Source: CAVROP01 sp050008495
Lineage (GTDB): Bacteria; Acidobacteriota; Terriglobia; UBA7540
Direction: 5' to 3'
DNA: 64,000 bases
Assembly: GCA_050008495.1 (NCBI GenBank)
Contig: JBEKMN010000004.1
Location: forward strand, 62,001 to 126,000
Shown here: one piece after another, positions 45,838 through 54,330 of the stretch
How positions within the stretch are numbered: position 1 is the first letter of the stretch
Layout: each line of letters begins with the position of its first letter
Notes under the pieces: model-generated
The model's database searches: none
Told to the model about the DNA's origin: nothing
The model's input: the letters and a program-made list of their open reading frames with translations, nothing else
Position numbers and translations under genes: made by a program

Positions 45838-48306
45838 ATGCTAAAGACGTTGCGCTTGATTTTCGCGCAGGCGATCGTTCTGTTCTCTGTCGTTGTCGTG
45901 GGGCTTGGGGCGGACACGCCACAAGCCAGCGGCCCGGCAAAGCCGGTTTACCGAAAGCCGCCCAAAGTCATTACCGACATCCTGGAGTCTCCCGCGCCGC
46001 CCATGACGCTGGTGAGTCCGTCGCGGGACCGTGTGCTGGTGATTGATAGTTTACGGCATCCGCCCATCGCCGATCTGGCGCAGCCCATGCTTCGGATCGC
46101 CGGCCTGCGCATCAATCCGGCGACCAATGGCCGACACCATCCGCCGCGCCACATTGGCCTGAGGCTGATTACGATTGCCGACGGCAAAGAGATCAAGCTC
46201 GCGGCGCCCACGGATGCTTGGCTGAGCGTGCCGCTGTGGTCTCCGGACGGCCGGCGCTTCGTGTTCACCAACACCAGCGCCAGCACCATCCAGCTCTGGC
46301 TTGGAGACGCGGCGACCGGCGCGCTGCGCCGGATTCCAGGTGTGGCCATCAACGCCACGTTTGGCGAGCCCCTGCAATGGCTTTCCGGCAGCAACGAATT
46401 ACTGGTGCAACTCGTTCCTCCGCATCGCGGAGGGCCCCCGGCGGAGTCCAGAGTGCCGACCGGGCCGACGGTCCAGGAAAGCGCTGGAAAACCTGCGCCC
46501 GTGCGCACCTACGAAGACCTCCTCCAAAATGCCCATGATGAAGACCTGTTTGAATACTCCGTCACCTCGCAGCTTGCTCTGATCGATGTGCGAAGCGGCA
46601 AACTTAGAGAAATCGGTAAGTCTGCGATCTTCGACCGCATCGCCCCTTCGCCCGACGGCCGGCATATTTTGGTGGCACGCATCGTTCGCCCCTACAGTTA
46701 CCTGTTGCCTGCCGAGGAGTTCGCCAAGGAGGTTGAGGTTTGGGACCTCAGCGGCAAGCTGGAATACAAACTCGCTTCCCTGCCCACCACCGAGCTTGTG
46801 CCCATTGAGGGAGTGCTGACCGGGCCGCGTGATTATCAGTGGACGGCGACGCAGCCGGCCACGCTGGTCTGGGCAGAAGCGCTCGACGGGGGCGATCCGA
46901 AGAAGAAAGTCCCCTTCCGCGACCACCTGTTTCTCTTCCCTGCCCCATTCACCGGCAGGCCGGTTGAATGGGTGAAGCTCGAACAGCGCTTCATGGGACC
47001 CGGGTTCCGCTCGAACAGCATTCTTTTTGGCGAGAAAGAGGGCTTGGCGCTCGTACACGACTACGACCGTGATCGCCGCTGGCTCCGCACCTTGGAGATC
47101 AGCCTTGACCATCCCGGCCAGCCGCCCGCGTTGCTGTGGGAGCGTTCCATCCGCGACCGCTACAAGGATCCGGGCTTTCCGGTCATGCGCACGCTGCCCA
47201 ACGGCCAGGAAGTGATCTTGCAGCAAGAGAACACAGTTTACCTCGAGGGTGCGGGCGCCTCACCCAAAGGCGACTTCCCGTTCCTGGATCGTTTTGACTT
47301 GTCCACCCGCCAATCCTCACGCCTCTTCCAATCGGCCGACAAGACCTACGAGTCATTGGTCGCGCTATTGAGCGACGACGCTTCGCGTTTCATCACGCGC
47401 TTCGAGACGCCAGACGATCCACCCAACTTGTTCATCCGTGAGCCGGCACACCCGGATGCCAAAACCGCACTGACGCACTTCCCTGACCCGGCGCCGCAGT
47501 TGCGCGGCATCTCCAAGCAACTCGTCACCTACAAGCGGAATGACGGCGTCCAGCTCTCATTTACGCTCTACCTGCCGCCTGGTTACCAGCCCGGACAACG
47601 CCTGCCCACCATCGTCTGGGCGTACCCGCTTGAGTTCAACGACGCGGCGACCGCCGGGCAGGTCTCCGGCTCGCAGTACCATTTCACCCTGATCAGCGGG
47701 ATTTCACACCTGTTCCTTCTGACGCAAGGCTACGCGATTCTCGACAACGCCACCATGCCGGTGATTGGCGACCCGGAAACCATGAATAACACTTATGTCG
47801 AGCAGATCGTGGCCAGCGCCAAGGCGGCCATCGATAAAGCCGCGGAGATGGGTGTAACCGATCCCCAGCGTGTGGGCGTGGGCGGCCACAGCTACGGCGC
47901 TTTTATGACCGCCAATCTGCTGGCCCACTGCGATCTGTTCAAGGCGGGCGTGGCGCGCAGCGGGGCGTACAATCGCACCCTGACTCCCTTTGGGTTCCAA
48001 AGCGAACGGCGGACGTTCTGGGAGGCGCCGGAGATGTACGTGAAAGTTTCGCCCTTTGCCTATGCCAATAAGATCAAGGCGCCCATCCTGCTGATTCACG
48101 GCGAAGCGGACGATAACTCGGGCACATTCCCCATTCAAAGCGAGCGCATGTACCAGGCCATCAAAGGCAATGGCGGGACGGTGCGCTATGTGACGCTGCC
48201 CTACGAGGCCCATGGATACGTGGGACTGGAGTCTGTCGAGCACACACTGTGGGAAATGATCACCTGGTATGACCGGTGGGTGAAAAATGCAGGGATTAGG
48301 GACTAG
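45838..48306 (+). CDS. S9-family serine peptidase (glutamyl-endopeptidase-like, S9D)
   Basis: 822 residues from the ATG with GGAGGG upstream. Signal peptide MLKTLRLIFAQAIVLFSVVV then GLGADT. Beta-propeller-type N-terminal domain (about 40-560), then an alpha/beta hydrolase with the serine in GVGGHSYGAFMTANLLAHC, the aspartate in LLIHGEADDNSGTFP and the histidine in TLPYEAHGYVGLESVEH. The last segment is characteristic of the S9D group, which cuts after Glu or Asp. Exported. The last five codons GGG ATT AGG GAC TAG repeat the word seen after the activase gene. Confidence 0.88.
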   Translation: MLKTLRLIFAQAIVLFSVVVVGLGADTPQASGPAKPVYRKPPKVITDILESPAPPMTLVSPSRDRVLVIDSLRHPPIADLAQPMLRIAGLRINPATNGRHHPPRHIGLRLITIADGKEIKLAAPTDAWLSVPLWSPDGRRFVFTNTSASTIQLWLGDAATGALRRIPGVAINATFGEPLQWLSGSNELLVQLVPPHRGGPPAESRVPTGPTVQESAGKPAPVRTYEDLLQNAHDEDLFEYSVTSQLALIDVRSGKLREIGKSAIFDRIAPSPDGRHILVARIVRPYSYLLPAEEFAKEVEVWDLSGKLEYKLASLPTTELVPIEGVLTGPRDYQWTATQPATLVWAEALDGGDPKKKVPFRDHLFLFPAPFTGRPVEWVKLEQRFMGPGFRSNSILFGEKEGLALVHDYDRDRRWLRTLEISLDHPGQPPALLWERSIRDRYKDPGFPVMRTLPNGQEVILQQENTVYLEGAGASPKGDFPFLDRFDLSTRQSSRLFQSADKTYESLVALLSDDASRFITRFETPDDPPNLFIREPAHPDAKTALTHFPDPAPQLRGISKQLVTYKRNDGVQLSFTLYLPPGYQPGQRLPTIVWAYPLEFNDAATAGQVSGSQYHFTLISGISHLFLLTQGYAILDNATMPVIGDPETMNNTYVEQIVASAKAAIDKAAEMGVTDPQRVGVGGHSYGAFMTANLLAHCDLFKAGVARSGAYNRTLTPFGFQSERRTFWEAPEMYVKVSPFAYANKIKAPILLIHGEADDNSGTFPIQSERMYQAIKGNGGTVRYVTLPYEAHGYVGLESVEHTLWEMITWYDRWVKNAGIRD

Positions 48307-48433
48307 AAGAATTGTCGGTGGATGATTGCCGATTGTCGATTGAGACAACGGCGGTGGTGTGGCGGGCGCTCCAACGACCACCGAGCCTTGCCGCTTTCAA
48401 TCGGCAATCGACAATCGAAAATCGGCAATCCCG
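48302..48433. repeat. Inverted tandem-word element between convergent stops (GATTGCCGATTGTCGATTG)
   Basis: Left arm gatgattgccgattgtcgattg; right arm caatcggcaatcgacaatcg aaaatcggcaatc is its complement with one extra word. The left arm starts a few bases after the S9 stop and the right arm ends 5 bp from the stop of the minus-strand gene, so the hairpin would sit at the 3' end of both transcripts. Confidence 0.8.
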
Positions 48434-48682
48434 CTAGCCTTGCGTCCGGAGTTTCAGGCGGCTCTTGTTCGATTCCATGAAGGCCTTGAGGTCTTCGGCG
48501 GTCTCAAGCAGCTTCATCCACTGTTCGTAATAGAGGGTCACCGGAAAGCGTCCCAGACCATAAACGCTTACGCCGCCCTTCTCGCCGACTTTAAACTCGA
48601 GCTTGCCGGTGCGCTTCGATCCCACTTGCTTCTCGAGCTCAGCAATTCTGGCCCTCAACTCCTCACTTGTTTGTTCCGCCAT
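48434..48682 (-). CDS. Conserved hypothetical protein, 82 aa, coiled coil plus C-terminal motif
   Basis: Starts MAEQTSEELRARIAELEKQV, a coiled coil, then LEFKVGEKGGVSVYGLGRFP, VTLYYEQWMKLLETAEDLKA. The GGVSVYGLGRFPVTLYxEQW motif is one I have seen in small proteins of Planctomycetes and Acidobacteria; function unknown. ATG 48682 is preceded by AAGGAGG. A tiny possible ORF on the same strand overlaps its start. Confidence 0.65.
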   Translation of the reverse strand: MAEQTSEELRARIAELEKQVGSKRTGKLEFKVGEKGGVSVYGLGRFPVTLYYEQWMKLLETAEDLKAFMESNKSRLKLRTQG

Positions 48683-48800
48683 CGGATGCATCCTCCTTGT
48701 GGTGACAGGCTGCCGTCAGTTCTGCTTCGAGCGCCGACTGCATGTACGCCAGAATCTGTCCGAGCCTGCACCACCGCACTTCAAACCTGGAGCATATCAT
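48663..48800 (-). CDS. Possible 45-aa ORF coupled to the next gene
   Basis: Reads MICSRFEVRWCRLGQILAYM then QSALEAELTAACHHKEDASD and ends 20 bp inside the following gene. The helical amphipathic middle could be real and the overlap would couple translation. No family recognised and no ribosome site seen. Confidence 0.25.
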   Translation of the reverse strand: MICSRFEVRWCRLGQILAYMQSALEAELTAACHHKEDASDGGTNK

Positions 48801-48914
48801 AGCCGATTTCGGAAGGCAGTGGTTAGTGGCTAATGGCATTCCAGAATAGCCTTCGGAGGGGGGCAGGCATGCCCAGAGACAGCACGTCTACGCTGCATCA
48901 AAAGGCACTCCTTG

Positions 48915-49033
48915 TGGTGCGGGCGTCTCGCCCGCTTGGGCGCGGGCATTCCTTTGTTGCGCTCAGGGCGGGCTCTGCCTGCGCGCGGGAGCGGGACGCT
49001 CCCGCGACAGCGGGCGAGACGCCCGCGCCACAG
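48915..49033. repeat. Palindromic repeat, 'GTGCGGGCGTCTCGCCCGC...GCGGGCGAGACGCCCGCGCCAC' family
   Basis: Third copy of the 36953 and 39649 family, with nested arms. The 48801-49133 spacer otherwise contains a short word-repeat (gtggttagtggctaatgg near 48822) and no gene. Confidence 0.8.
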
Positions 49034-49133
49034 GACCAACTGGGCTGAAAGTACTCTTGACCCAATTGTGTTCCTGTTGGCAAGATGGTAACCTGGGGAA
49101 GCGGGAGAACATCCCGCCGTGGGGATTAGAGCG

Positions 49134-50069
49134 ATGAAGTGTCCAATCACAAGGATTGCCGCCCTGGCCATGCTTGTTGCCTGGGGAGTAGGTGTTGTCC
49201 TGGCGCAGGACTCACCTGGTTCGGAGTCACTGGCAGACTTGGCGCGCCAAGCCAAAGCGCAGCGGGCAAAGTCACGTGAAAAATCCAAGCTTTACACCAA
49301 CGAAGACATCGAGGCGCTCCCGCCTCTGCCCATGAGCACTACTGTCGTCCCGCCGGGGGAGCCAACTGCCCAGTCTACAACCGGCAACAAGGCCGGGAAC
49401 GATGCCCTGAAGGCGCGCCCCGCTGAGGCCGGCAGCGTAAAGCACGGAGAAGAATACTTTCGCGCCCGAATGGGCAAACTCGAGGAGCGTCTGGAGTTGG
49501 ACCAACGGGAAGTCACGATTTTCCAGCAGGCATTGGGCCAGAGCCAGATGATGTATTACTCCGATCCCGTCCAAGGCTTGTTACAGTCGAGCGGGCCCAC
49601 TGCCATGTCCGACGTCCACAGCCAGCAAGACCAGATCGCCAAGAAGCAAGCGGACGTTGCTGCGGATCAAGCGGCCATCGATAACCTTCAAGAAGAACTG
49701 CGCCGCGCGGGTGGCGATCCTGGCTGGCTTCGTAATGTCCCTCCCGGGGAGCCGAGGGCAAGCACTACAGAGCAGCCCGGAGCCCAGGGCGAGAAAAACT
49801 GGGATGCACGATTCAAGGTGGCGCGCGCCCGACTGGCGGACGCCGACGAACAGCTACAGGTCACCCAAGACGAACTAAAACTTCTGCGGATCCGGGATGT
49901 GCGCACCCTCAACTCCAGCTCGAAAGCAGAGTTGGACGGCAAGGTCAAAGACAAAGAAGACGAGGTGGCGCAGAAACAACAGGACAAGGACGAGGCCCAG
50001 GAAGCTCTGGAAAAGCTGCAGCAAGAATTTGACGCTGCGGGCGCGCAGGAAGACGTCGTGAAGCGGTAG
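49134..50069 (+). CDS. Exported coiled-coil protein, about 311 aa
   Basis: Signal peptide KCPITRIAALAMLVAWGVGVVLA, then a Pro/Ala-rich linker and two long charged coiled-coil zones (RMGKLEERLELDQREVTIFQ; DEQLQVTQDELKLLRIRD and the closing KDKEDEVAQKQQDKDEAQEA). No enzyme motif. Probably a periplasmic structural or scaffold protein. The ATG at 49134 is preferred to the one at 49119. Single gene. Confidence 0.7.
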   Translation: MKCPITRIAALAMLVAWGVGVVLAQDSPGSESLADLARQAKAQRAKSREKSKLYTNEDIEALPPLPMSTTVVPPGEPTAQSTTGNKAGNDALKARPAEAGSVKHGEEYFRARMGKLEERLELDQREVTIFQQALGQSQMMYYSDPVQGLLQSSGPTAMSDVHSQQDQIAKKQADVAADQAAIDNLQEELRRAGGDPGWLRNVPPGEPRASTTEQPGAQGEKNWDARFKVARARLADADEQLQVTQDELKLLRIRDVRTLNSSSKAELDGKVKDKEDEVAQKQQDKDEAQEALEKLQQEFDAAGAQEDVVKR

Positions 50070-50121
50070 GCAGCCGCTCCTGCCGCGTTACTCAATCGGA
50101 GAAAGCGCGCCAAACCAATGA

Positions 50122-50204
50122 CGTCATGCTGAGCGTAGCGAAGCATCCCCGCAGTTTGCCGACGGAAGCAACTGTGGAGACCCTTCGCTGCGCTCAGGGT
50201 GACA
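50122..50204. repeat. Palindromic repeat, 'GTCATGCTGAGCGTAGCGAAGCATC...TTCGCTGCGCTCAGGGTGACA' family
   Basis: Two complementary arms around about 35 bp. It lies in the spacer between the coiled-coil gene and the convergent ubiE gene. Confidence 0.8.
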
Positions 50205-50240
50205 CACCAGTGACTGTCCCACCTTTTTCGGCGGCGCGAT

Positions 50241-50996
50241 CTAGCTGGCTTTCTCCGCCAGATGAAGGGCCGCGATCCCGCCTGTAAAATTCAGATAACG
50301 GACGTTCTGAAAACCCTGCGCACTCAGCAAGTCTGCCAGCGCCTGCTGGTTGGGGAACCTGGCCACAGAATCTTGAAGGTACTGGTAGGGTCCGGGAACG
50401 CCGGAAATCCAGGTTCCAACCCGCGGCAACAGATTGCGGAAATAGAAGCGAAACAGCGGCCCCAAGACTACCCCTCGGACCTCAGAGAACTCGAGAATGG
50501 CCAGCAGCCCGCCCGGCCTGAGCACCCGGCGGATCTCCGCGAGGCCAAGCGAGTAGCTGGCCAAGTTGCGAAAACCGAAGGCGAGCGTGACGAGGTCCAG
50601 AAACGCATCAGGAAACGGCAAAGCCAACGTATCAGCTTCCAGGAACAGCGTCGAATGCCGCCGGGCCTTTGTCCTTGCGAGGAGAAGCATAGGGCGGCAG
50701 AAGTCCGTTCCGAATACCCTGCCGGCGGAATGATGTTCCAGTTCGAAGGCCAGATCGCCCGTACCGCAACAAAGGTCAGCGGCGCTCGAACCGGGGCGCT
50801 CCAGAATGTGGCGCAGAGCCTTGGCGGTAGCTTTCCGCCACGCCACGTCTCGGCCCAGCGAAAGGAAATGGTTCAGGAAATCGTAACGCGGCGCGACCGA
50901 CGCAAACATCTTCCGTATGGCGCGGGCAGTGGATTCAGTGGGCTTTGGAGAACCACGATGGCCGGAGACCGGTTGAAGGTGGGGAGGGTCATTCAT
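50241..50996 (-). CDS. ubiE: Demethylmenaquinone methyltransferase
   Basis: 251 residues. Class I methyltransferase with IRKMFASVAPRYDFLNHFLSLGRD (UbiE/MenG signature), AADLCCGTGDLAFEL, LPFPDAFLDLVTLAFGFRNL and the closing GGIAALHLAEK. It methylates demethylmenaquinone in the last step of menaquinone synthesis. The ATG lies one base after the aroB stop, so the two are co-translated. The larger open frame upstream is an overlap with aroB and is not used. Confidence 0.9.
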   Translation of the reverse strand: MNDPPHLQPVSGHRGSPKPTESTARAIRKMFASVAPRYDFLNHFLSLGRDVAWRKATAKALRHILERPGSSAADLCCGTGDLAFELEHHSAGRVFGTDFCRPMLLLARTKARRHSTLFLEADTLALPFPDAFLDLVTLAFGFRNLASYSLGLAEIRRVLRPGGLLAILEFSEVRGVVLGPLFRFYFRNLLPRVGTWISGVPGPYQYLQDSVARFPNQQALADLLSAQGFQNVRYLNFTGGIAALHLAEKAS

Positions 50997-50997
50997 G

Positions 50998-52077
50998 TCA
51001 GCCGCCCCGCTGCACTTCCCGGAACGCCGTTTCGACGAGGCTGGTGGGGACCTGCTCTGAAATCCTGACTTTGCCGATTCGTTCAGGAATAACCCAATGA
51101 ATACGCCCGCCGACCGCCTTTTTATCCTGAGGCAACAGATCCAGGATTCGCCGTACCGCAAGGCCTTGAAGGCTGGGCAAGGGGCCGATGTCGCGCACCA
51201 GTCGGGCGATCCGCTCGCTTTCGGCGCGCTCGGCCGCTCCCAACAACTCTGCCAGGCGCAGCACAATCAGAATCCCCCAGCCCACCGCCTCCCCATGCAA
51301 GAACCGCCTGTAGCCGCTTGCTTCCTCGAGGGCATGAGCGAAGGTGTGGCCCAGGTTGAGGACGCGGCGCAGGTCAACTTCGCGTTCATCGCGGCTCACC
51401 ACGTCGACTTTGACCTTTGCCGCTCGCGCTAGCGTGTCCGCCAGGCTGCGCGCGTGCTTCGGGAGAAGGTACGATGACGTGGCTTCGAGCTGTTTAAAAA
51501 AGCCGGGCCCCGAAAGGATGGCGTGCTTGGCGACTTCAAAGAAGCCGGAACGAAACGCGCGCTCATCGAGCGAAGTCAGAACCTCAGGCTCCGCCAGCAC
51601 CAGGCGGGGCGGGTAGAACGTCCCGAGGAGATTTTTCATGGACCGTACGTTGACCGCGGTTTTGCCGCCGATAGCGCTGTCCACCTGGGCCAAGACCGTG
51701 GTAGGAATCTGGACGTAATCGATGCCGCGCATGTAAATGGAGGCCACAAAGCCGCCCAAATCGCCAATGACTCCTCCCCCGAAGGCCAGCAGCAGTGAAC
51801 GCCGGTCGGCCCGTTGCTTGAGCAATTCGGCCCCGACACGCTCCGCCATCATCATGCTTTTCGAATGCTCTCCGGACGGAACGAACACAGCCCGCGCGCT
51901 CTTCAGCTTGCTTTCGCGGAGAAATCTTTTTCCCCAACGCTCCCACAACGGCTTTTCCGTGAGGATGAAAATCGCCGAGTATCCGTCGTGAGGAAAATCG
52001 GCGAAAGCGCGCCACGCCCCGTGCCCCACGTTGACACTGTATTTGAAGCCCTTGGATGTTACCCAGAAGCGTTGCAT
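50998..52077 (-). CDS. aroB: 3-dehydroquinate synthase
   Basis: About 359 residues, normal for AroB. LLAFGGGVIGDLGGFVASIYMRG (NAD-binding), PTTVLAQVDSAIGGKTAVN, GFFEVAKHAIL and LNLGHTFAHALEEASG (zinc-binding His). It converts DAHP to 3-dehydroquinate in the shikimate pathway. Translation is coupled to ubiE; since chorismate also feeds menaquinone, the pairing is sensible. Confidence 0.93.
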   Translation of the reverse strand: MQRFWVTSKGFKYSVNVGHGAWRAFADFPHDGYSAIFILTEKPLWERWGKRFLRESKLKSARAVFVPSGEHSKSMMMAERVGAELLKQRADRRSLLLAFGGGVIGDLGGFVASIYMRGIDYVQIPTTVLAQVDSAIGGKTAVNVRSMKNLLGTFYPPRLVLAEPEVLTSLDERAFRSGFFEVAKHAILSGPGFFKQLEATSSYLLPKHARSLADTLARAAKVKVDVVSRDEREVDLRRVLNLGHTFAHALEEASGYRRFLHGEAVGWGILIVLRLAELLGAAERAESERIARLVRDIGPLPSLQGLAVRRILDLLPQDKKAVGGRIHWVIPERIGKVRISEQVPTSLVETAFREVQRGG

Positions 52078-52207
52078 AATCAACTACCAGCCCTCAGCCG
52101 TGAGCGATCAGCTCTCATGATTTGCTCGAAATGTTACTGATACCACGACATCACACCAGGCCGCAAGGGCGGCCGGTCCCTTCCCAATTCGTCGATAGCA
52201 GCCCCGC

Positions 52208-52278
52208 TGTAGGGGGACGGCTTGCCGTCCCCGCATTTCTGCTGGGCCAGACGTGGGTAGGGCAAGCCCTACCCCTAC
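52208..52278. repeat. Palindromic repeat, 'GTAGGGGGACGGCTTGCCGTCCCC / GGGTAGGGCAAGCCCTACCC' family
   Basis: Third copy of the 22781 and 34860 family. It is followed at 52317-52431 by a copy of the GTCATCCTGAG family, and the 52084-52520 spacer between divergent aroB and nadB holds no gene. Confidence 0.8.
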
Positions 52279-52316
52279 GGCGAGAATTGGGGGGCCGCCT
52301 TTCGACTTCGAGGGTG

Positions 52317-52431
52317 TCATCCTGAGGAGGCCCGATCTGATCGGGACGACGAAGGATCTCCGCCGTTCGCAGGCGTTGGGATAAACTGCGGAGATTCTTC
52401 GGCCCAACGAACAGGCTTCACAATGACATCG
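52317..52431. repeat. Palindromic repeat, 'GTCATCCTGAG...AATGACA' family
   Basis: Outer words gtcatcctgagg and caatgac. Inner gaaggatctccgcc and gcggagattcttcgg are complementary. Confidence 0.65.
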
Positions 52432-52443
52432 GGTGTTTGCCGG

Positions 52444-52472
52444 GCACTAAGCACTAACCACTAGCCACTACT
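52444..52472. repeat. Short tandem-word run (CACTAACCACTAGCCACTA)
   Basis: Words gcactaa, gcactaa, ccactag, ccactac. The complement occurs near 48820 (gtggttagtggctaatgg). Confidence 0.6.
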
Positions 52473-52482
52473 CTTGTATCAG

Positions 52483-52511
52483 TTGCAGCCTTGTGGGGTG
52501 AAGGCTATGAT
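52483..52511 (+). promoter_or_regulatory. Weak candidate promoter of nadB
   Basis: TTGCAG, 17 bp, TATGAT, with the nadB ATG 10 bp later. The -35 match is poor. If real, the leader would be very short. Confidence 0.3.
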
Positions 52512-52520
52512 TGAGGGGAT

Positions 52521-54134
52521 ATGTCCGGAAAGAAAGAACTGCAAGTTGATTTCCTGATTGTGGGCGGCGGGATTGCCGGCACGCGGGCGGCGCTTGAACT
52601 CGCCCCAGTCGGCGCGGTACTCGCGCTCACCAAAGGCGAACTCTACGAATCCAGCACGGAGTACGCGCAAGGAGGCATCGCCGCGGCGCTGGCTGAGGAT
52701 GATGAAGTGGGACTGCACCTCGAGGACACGCTGCGCGCCGGCGACGGCTTGTGCAGCGAAAAAGCGGTGCAAATCCTGGTGAACGAAGGTCCGCAGCAGA
52801 TCGAGCGGTTGATGGCCTGGGGAATGCGCTTCGATCGTGAAGGAAGTAAGCTGGCCTTCACGCGTGAGGGCGCTCACAGCCGTTCGCGCGTCCTGCATGC
52901 TCAAGGTGATTCCACCGGCAGCGAAATCCTCCGCGCCTTGATGGCCAGGGCGCGCTCCCGGCGCAGTATCCGGTTCCTGCCGCATTCCTTTGCGGTAGAG
53001 CTTCTGGTGGAGGATCGACGGGTCTGCGGAGTGACCTTCCTCGAGGAGAAAAGTTCCACGCTCAAGACCGTGCGCGCCGACGCGGTGCTGCTGGCGACGG
53101 GAGGATTGGGGCAGGTTTACAAGGAAACTACGAATCCCGAAGTGGCCACCGGCGACGGCGTGGCGATGGCTTATCGCGCCGGCGCGCTGTGCAGCGACAT
53201 GGAGTTTGTGCAGTTTCATCCCACGGCCTTGTACGCGAAGCAGGCTCCGCGCTTTCTGCTCTCCGAAGCTTTGCGTGGCGAAGGCGCGTGTTTGCGCAAC
53301 GTGCTCCTGGAACGGTTCATGCCCCGATATCACGAGGCCGCGGAATTGGCGCCGCGGGATATCGTCTCACGCGCCATCATCATGGAGATGCAAAAGACGG
53401 AAAGCGAGTGCGTCTACCTGGACATGACGGAGCTTGACGCGGGGCACGTGAAGAAGCGCTTCCCGCGGATTTATTCGACTTGCCTGAGCTACAACATCGA
53501 CATTACCGCCGACCTGGTGCCCATTCGCCCTGCTGCACACTATGCCATGGGCGGAGTTGCCACCGACTTGCACGGCGCCACGACATTGCGCGGCCTGTAC
53601 GCCGCCGGTGAGGTCGCCTCGACGGGTGTCCACGGCGCCAACCGGCTGGCCAGTAATTCCCTGCTGGAAGGCTTGGTGTTTGGCGCCCGGGCTGCCGCCG
53701 CAATGATCGAGCAAAGACGGGAATACACGCCGCCCTCGCCCTGCAAAGTTCCCAGCATTCATGCCGGCCATTCTGCTCCGCGACATGAGTCGAAGGCCTC
53801 CGTGAGCGAACCGGTTCGCGTGTCTGCGCAAAAATGCGCGGACGAGGTCCGTTCTATTATGTGGACTAACGTGGGCATCATTCGCAATGGTGACGAATCT
53901 TGCGACGCCCTGCGGCGGCTCAATTCACTTTATCTGGATTGCCCGTCAACTCCCTCCAGCCAGCTCCATGAGGCGCGCAATATTCTGGAAGTCGGCAGGA
54001 TCATCACGCAATGCGCGCTAGCCCGGCAGGAGAGCCGCGGCGCCCACTATCGCTCAGATTTCCCTTTGAAAGTCGAAGGCGCACCCGCCAAACATTCGTT
54101 TGCTTCCAAAGACGCCCTGCTTTTCTTCGCGTAG
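52521..54134 (+). CDS. nadB: L-aspartate oxidase
   Basis: 537 residues. FAD-binding start VDFLIVGGGIAGTRAALELA, STEYAQGGIAAALAEDDEVG, GAHSRSRVLHAQGDSTGSEI, CSDMEFVQFHPTALY and HYAMGGVATDLHGATTLRGL; C-terminal domain about 420-537. It oxidises aspartate to iminoaspartate, the first step of NAD synthesis. nadA and nadC are not in the window; nadE is encoded at 10 kb. After the stop a word-repeat run begins at once. Confidence 0.93.
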   Translation: MSGKKELQVDFLIVGGGIAGTRAALELAPVGAVLALTKGELYESSTEYAQGGIAAALAEDDEVGLHLEDTLRAGDGLCSEKAVQILVNEGPQQIERLMAWGMRFDREGSKLAFTREGAHSRSRVLHAQGDSTGSEILRALMARARSRRSIRFLPHSFAVELLVEDRRVCGVTFLEEKSSTLKTVRADAVLLATGGLGQVYKETTNPEVATGDGVAMAYRAGALCSDMEFVQFHPTALYAKQAPRFLLSEALRGEGACLRNVLLERFMPRYHEAAELAPRDIVSRAIIMEMQKTESECVYLDMTELDAGHVKKRFPRIYSTCLSYNIDITADLVPIRPAAHYAMGGVATDLHGATTLRGLYAAGEVASTGVHGANRLASNSLLEGLVFGARAAAAMIEQRREYTPPSPCKVPSIHAGHSAPRHESKASVSEPVRVSAQKCADEVRSIMWTNVGIIRNGDESCDALRRLNSLYLDCPSTPSSQLHEARNILEVGRIITQCALARQESRGAHYRSDFPLKVEGAPAKHSFASKDALLFFA

Positions 54135-54188
54135 ACAGTTTTCAGCAATCAGTTCTCAGTATTCAGTTCTCAGTTTTCAGTTCTCAGC
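54135..54188. repeat. Tandem-word element (CAGTTCTCAGTATTCAGTTCTCAG) after nadB
   Basis: Words cagttttcag, caatcag, ttctcagta, ttcagttc, tcagttttcag, ttctcag start with the base after the nadB TAG. No complementary arm is seen here. Confidence 0.75.
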
Positions 54189-54198
54189 CACTCCCGTT

Positions 54199-54292
54199 GT
54201 CATCCTGAGCGAAGCGAAGGATCTCAGCAGTTGTCCGCAAATCGCTGAAGCATAAAAAACTGCGGAGATTCTTCGCTGCGCTCAGAATGACA
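54199..54292. repeat. Palindromic repeat, 'GTCATCCTGAGCGAAGCGAAGGATC...TTCTTCGCTGCGCTCAGAATGAC' family
   Basis: Two complementary arms with about 45 bp between them. Same family as 22881 and 50122. It lies directly after the nadB word run. Confidence 0.85.
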
Positions 54293-54330
54293 GCGCAGGC
54301 TCGGCATGAGAGCAAGCTAGAAAATGCCAG

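Noticed and set aside
45579..46046. Plus-strand frame of 155 residues before and over the start of the S9 gene
   Set aside because: It overlaps the S9 signal peptide in another frame. The S9 ATG has a ribosome site and a promoter candidate.
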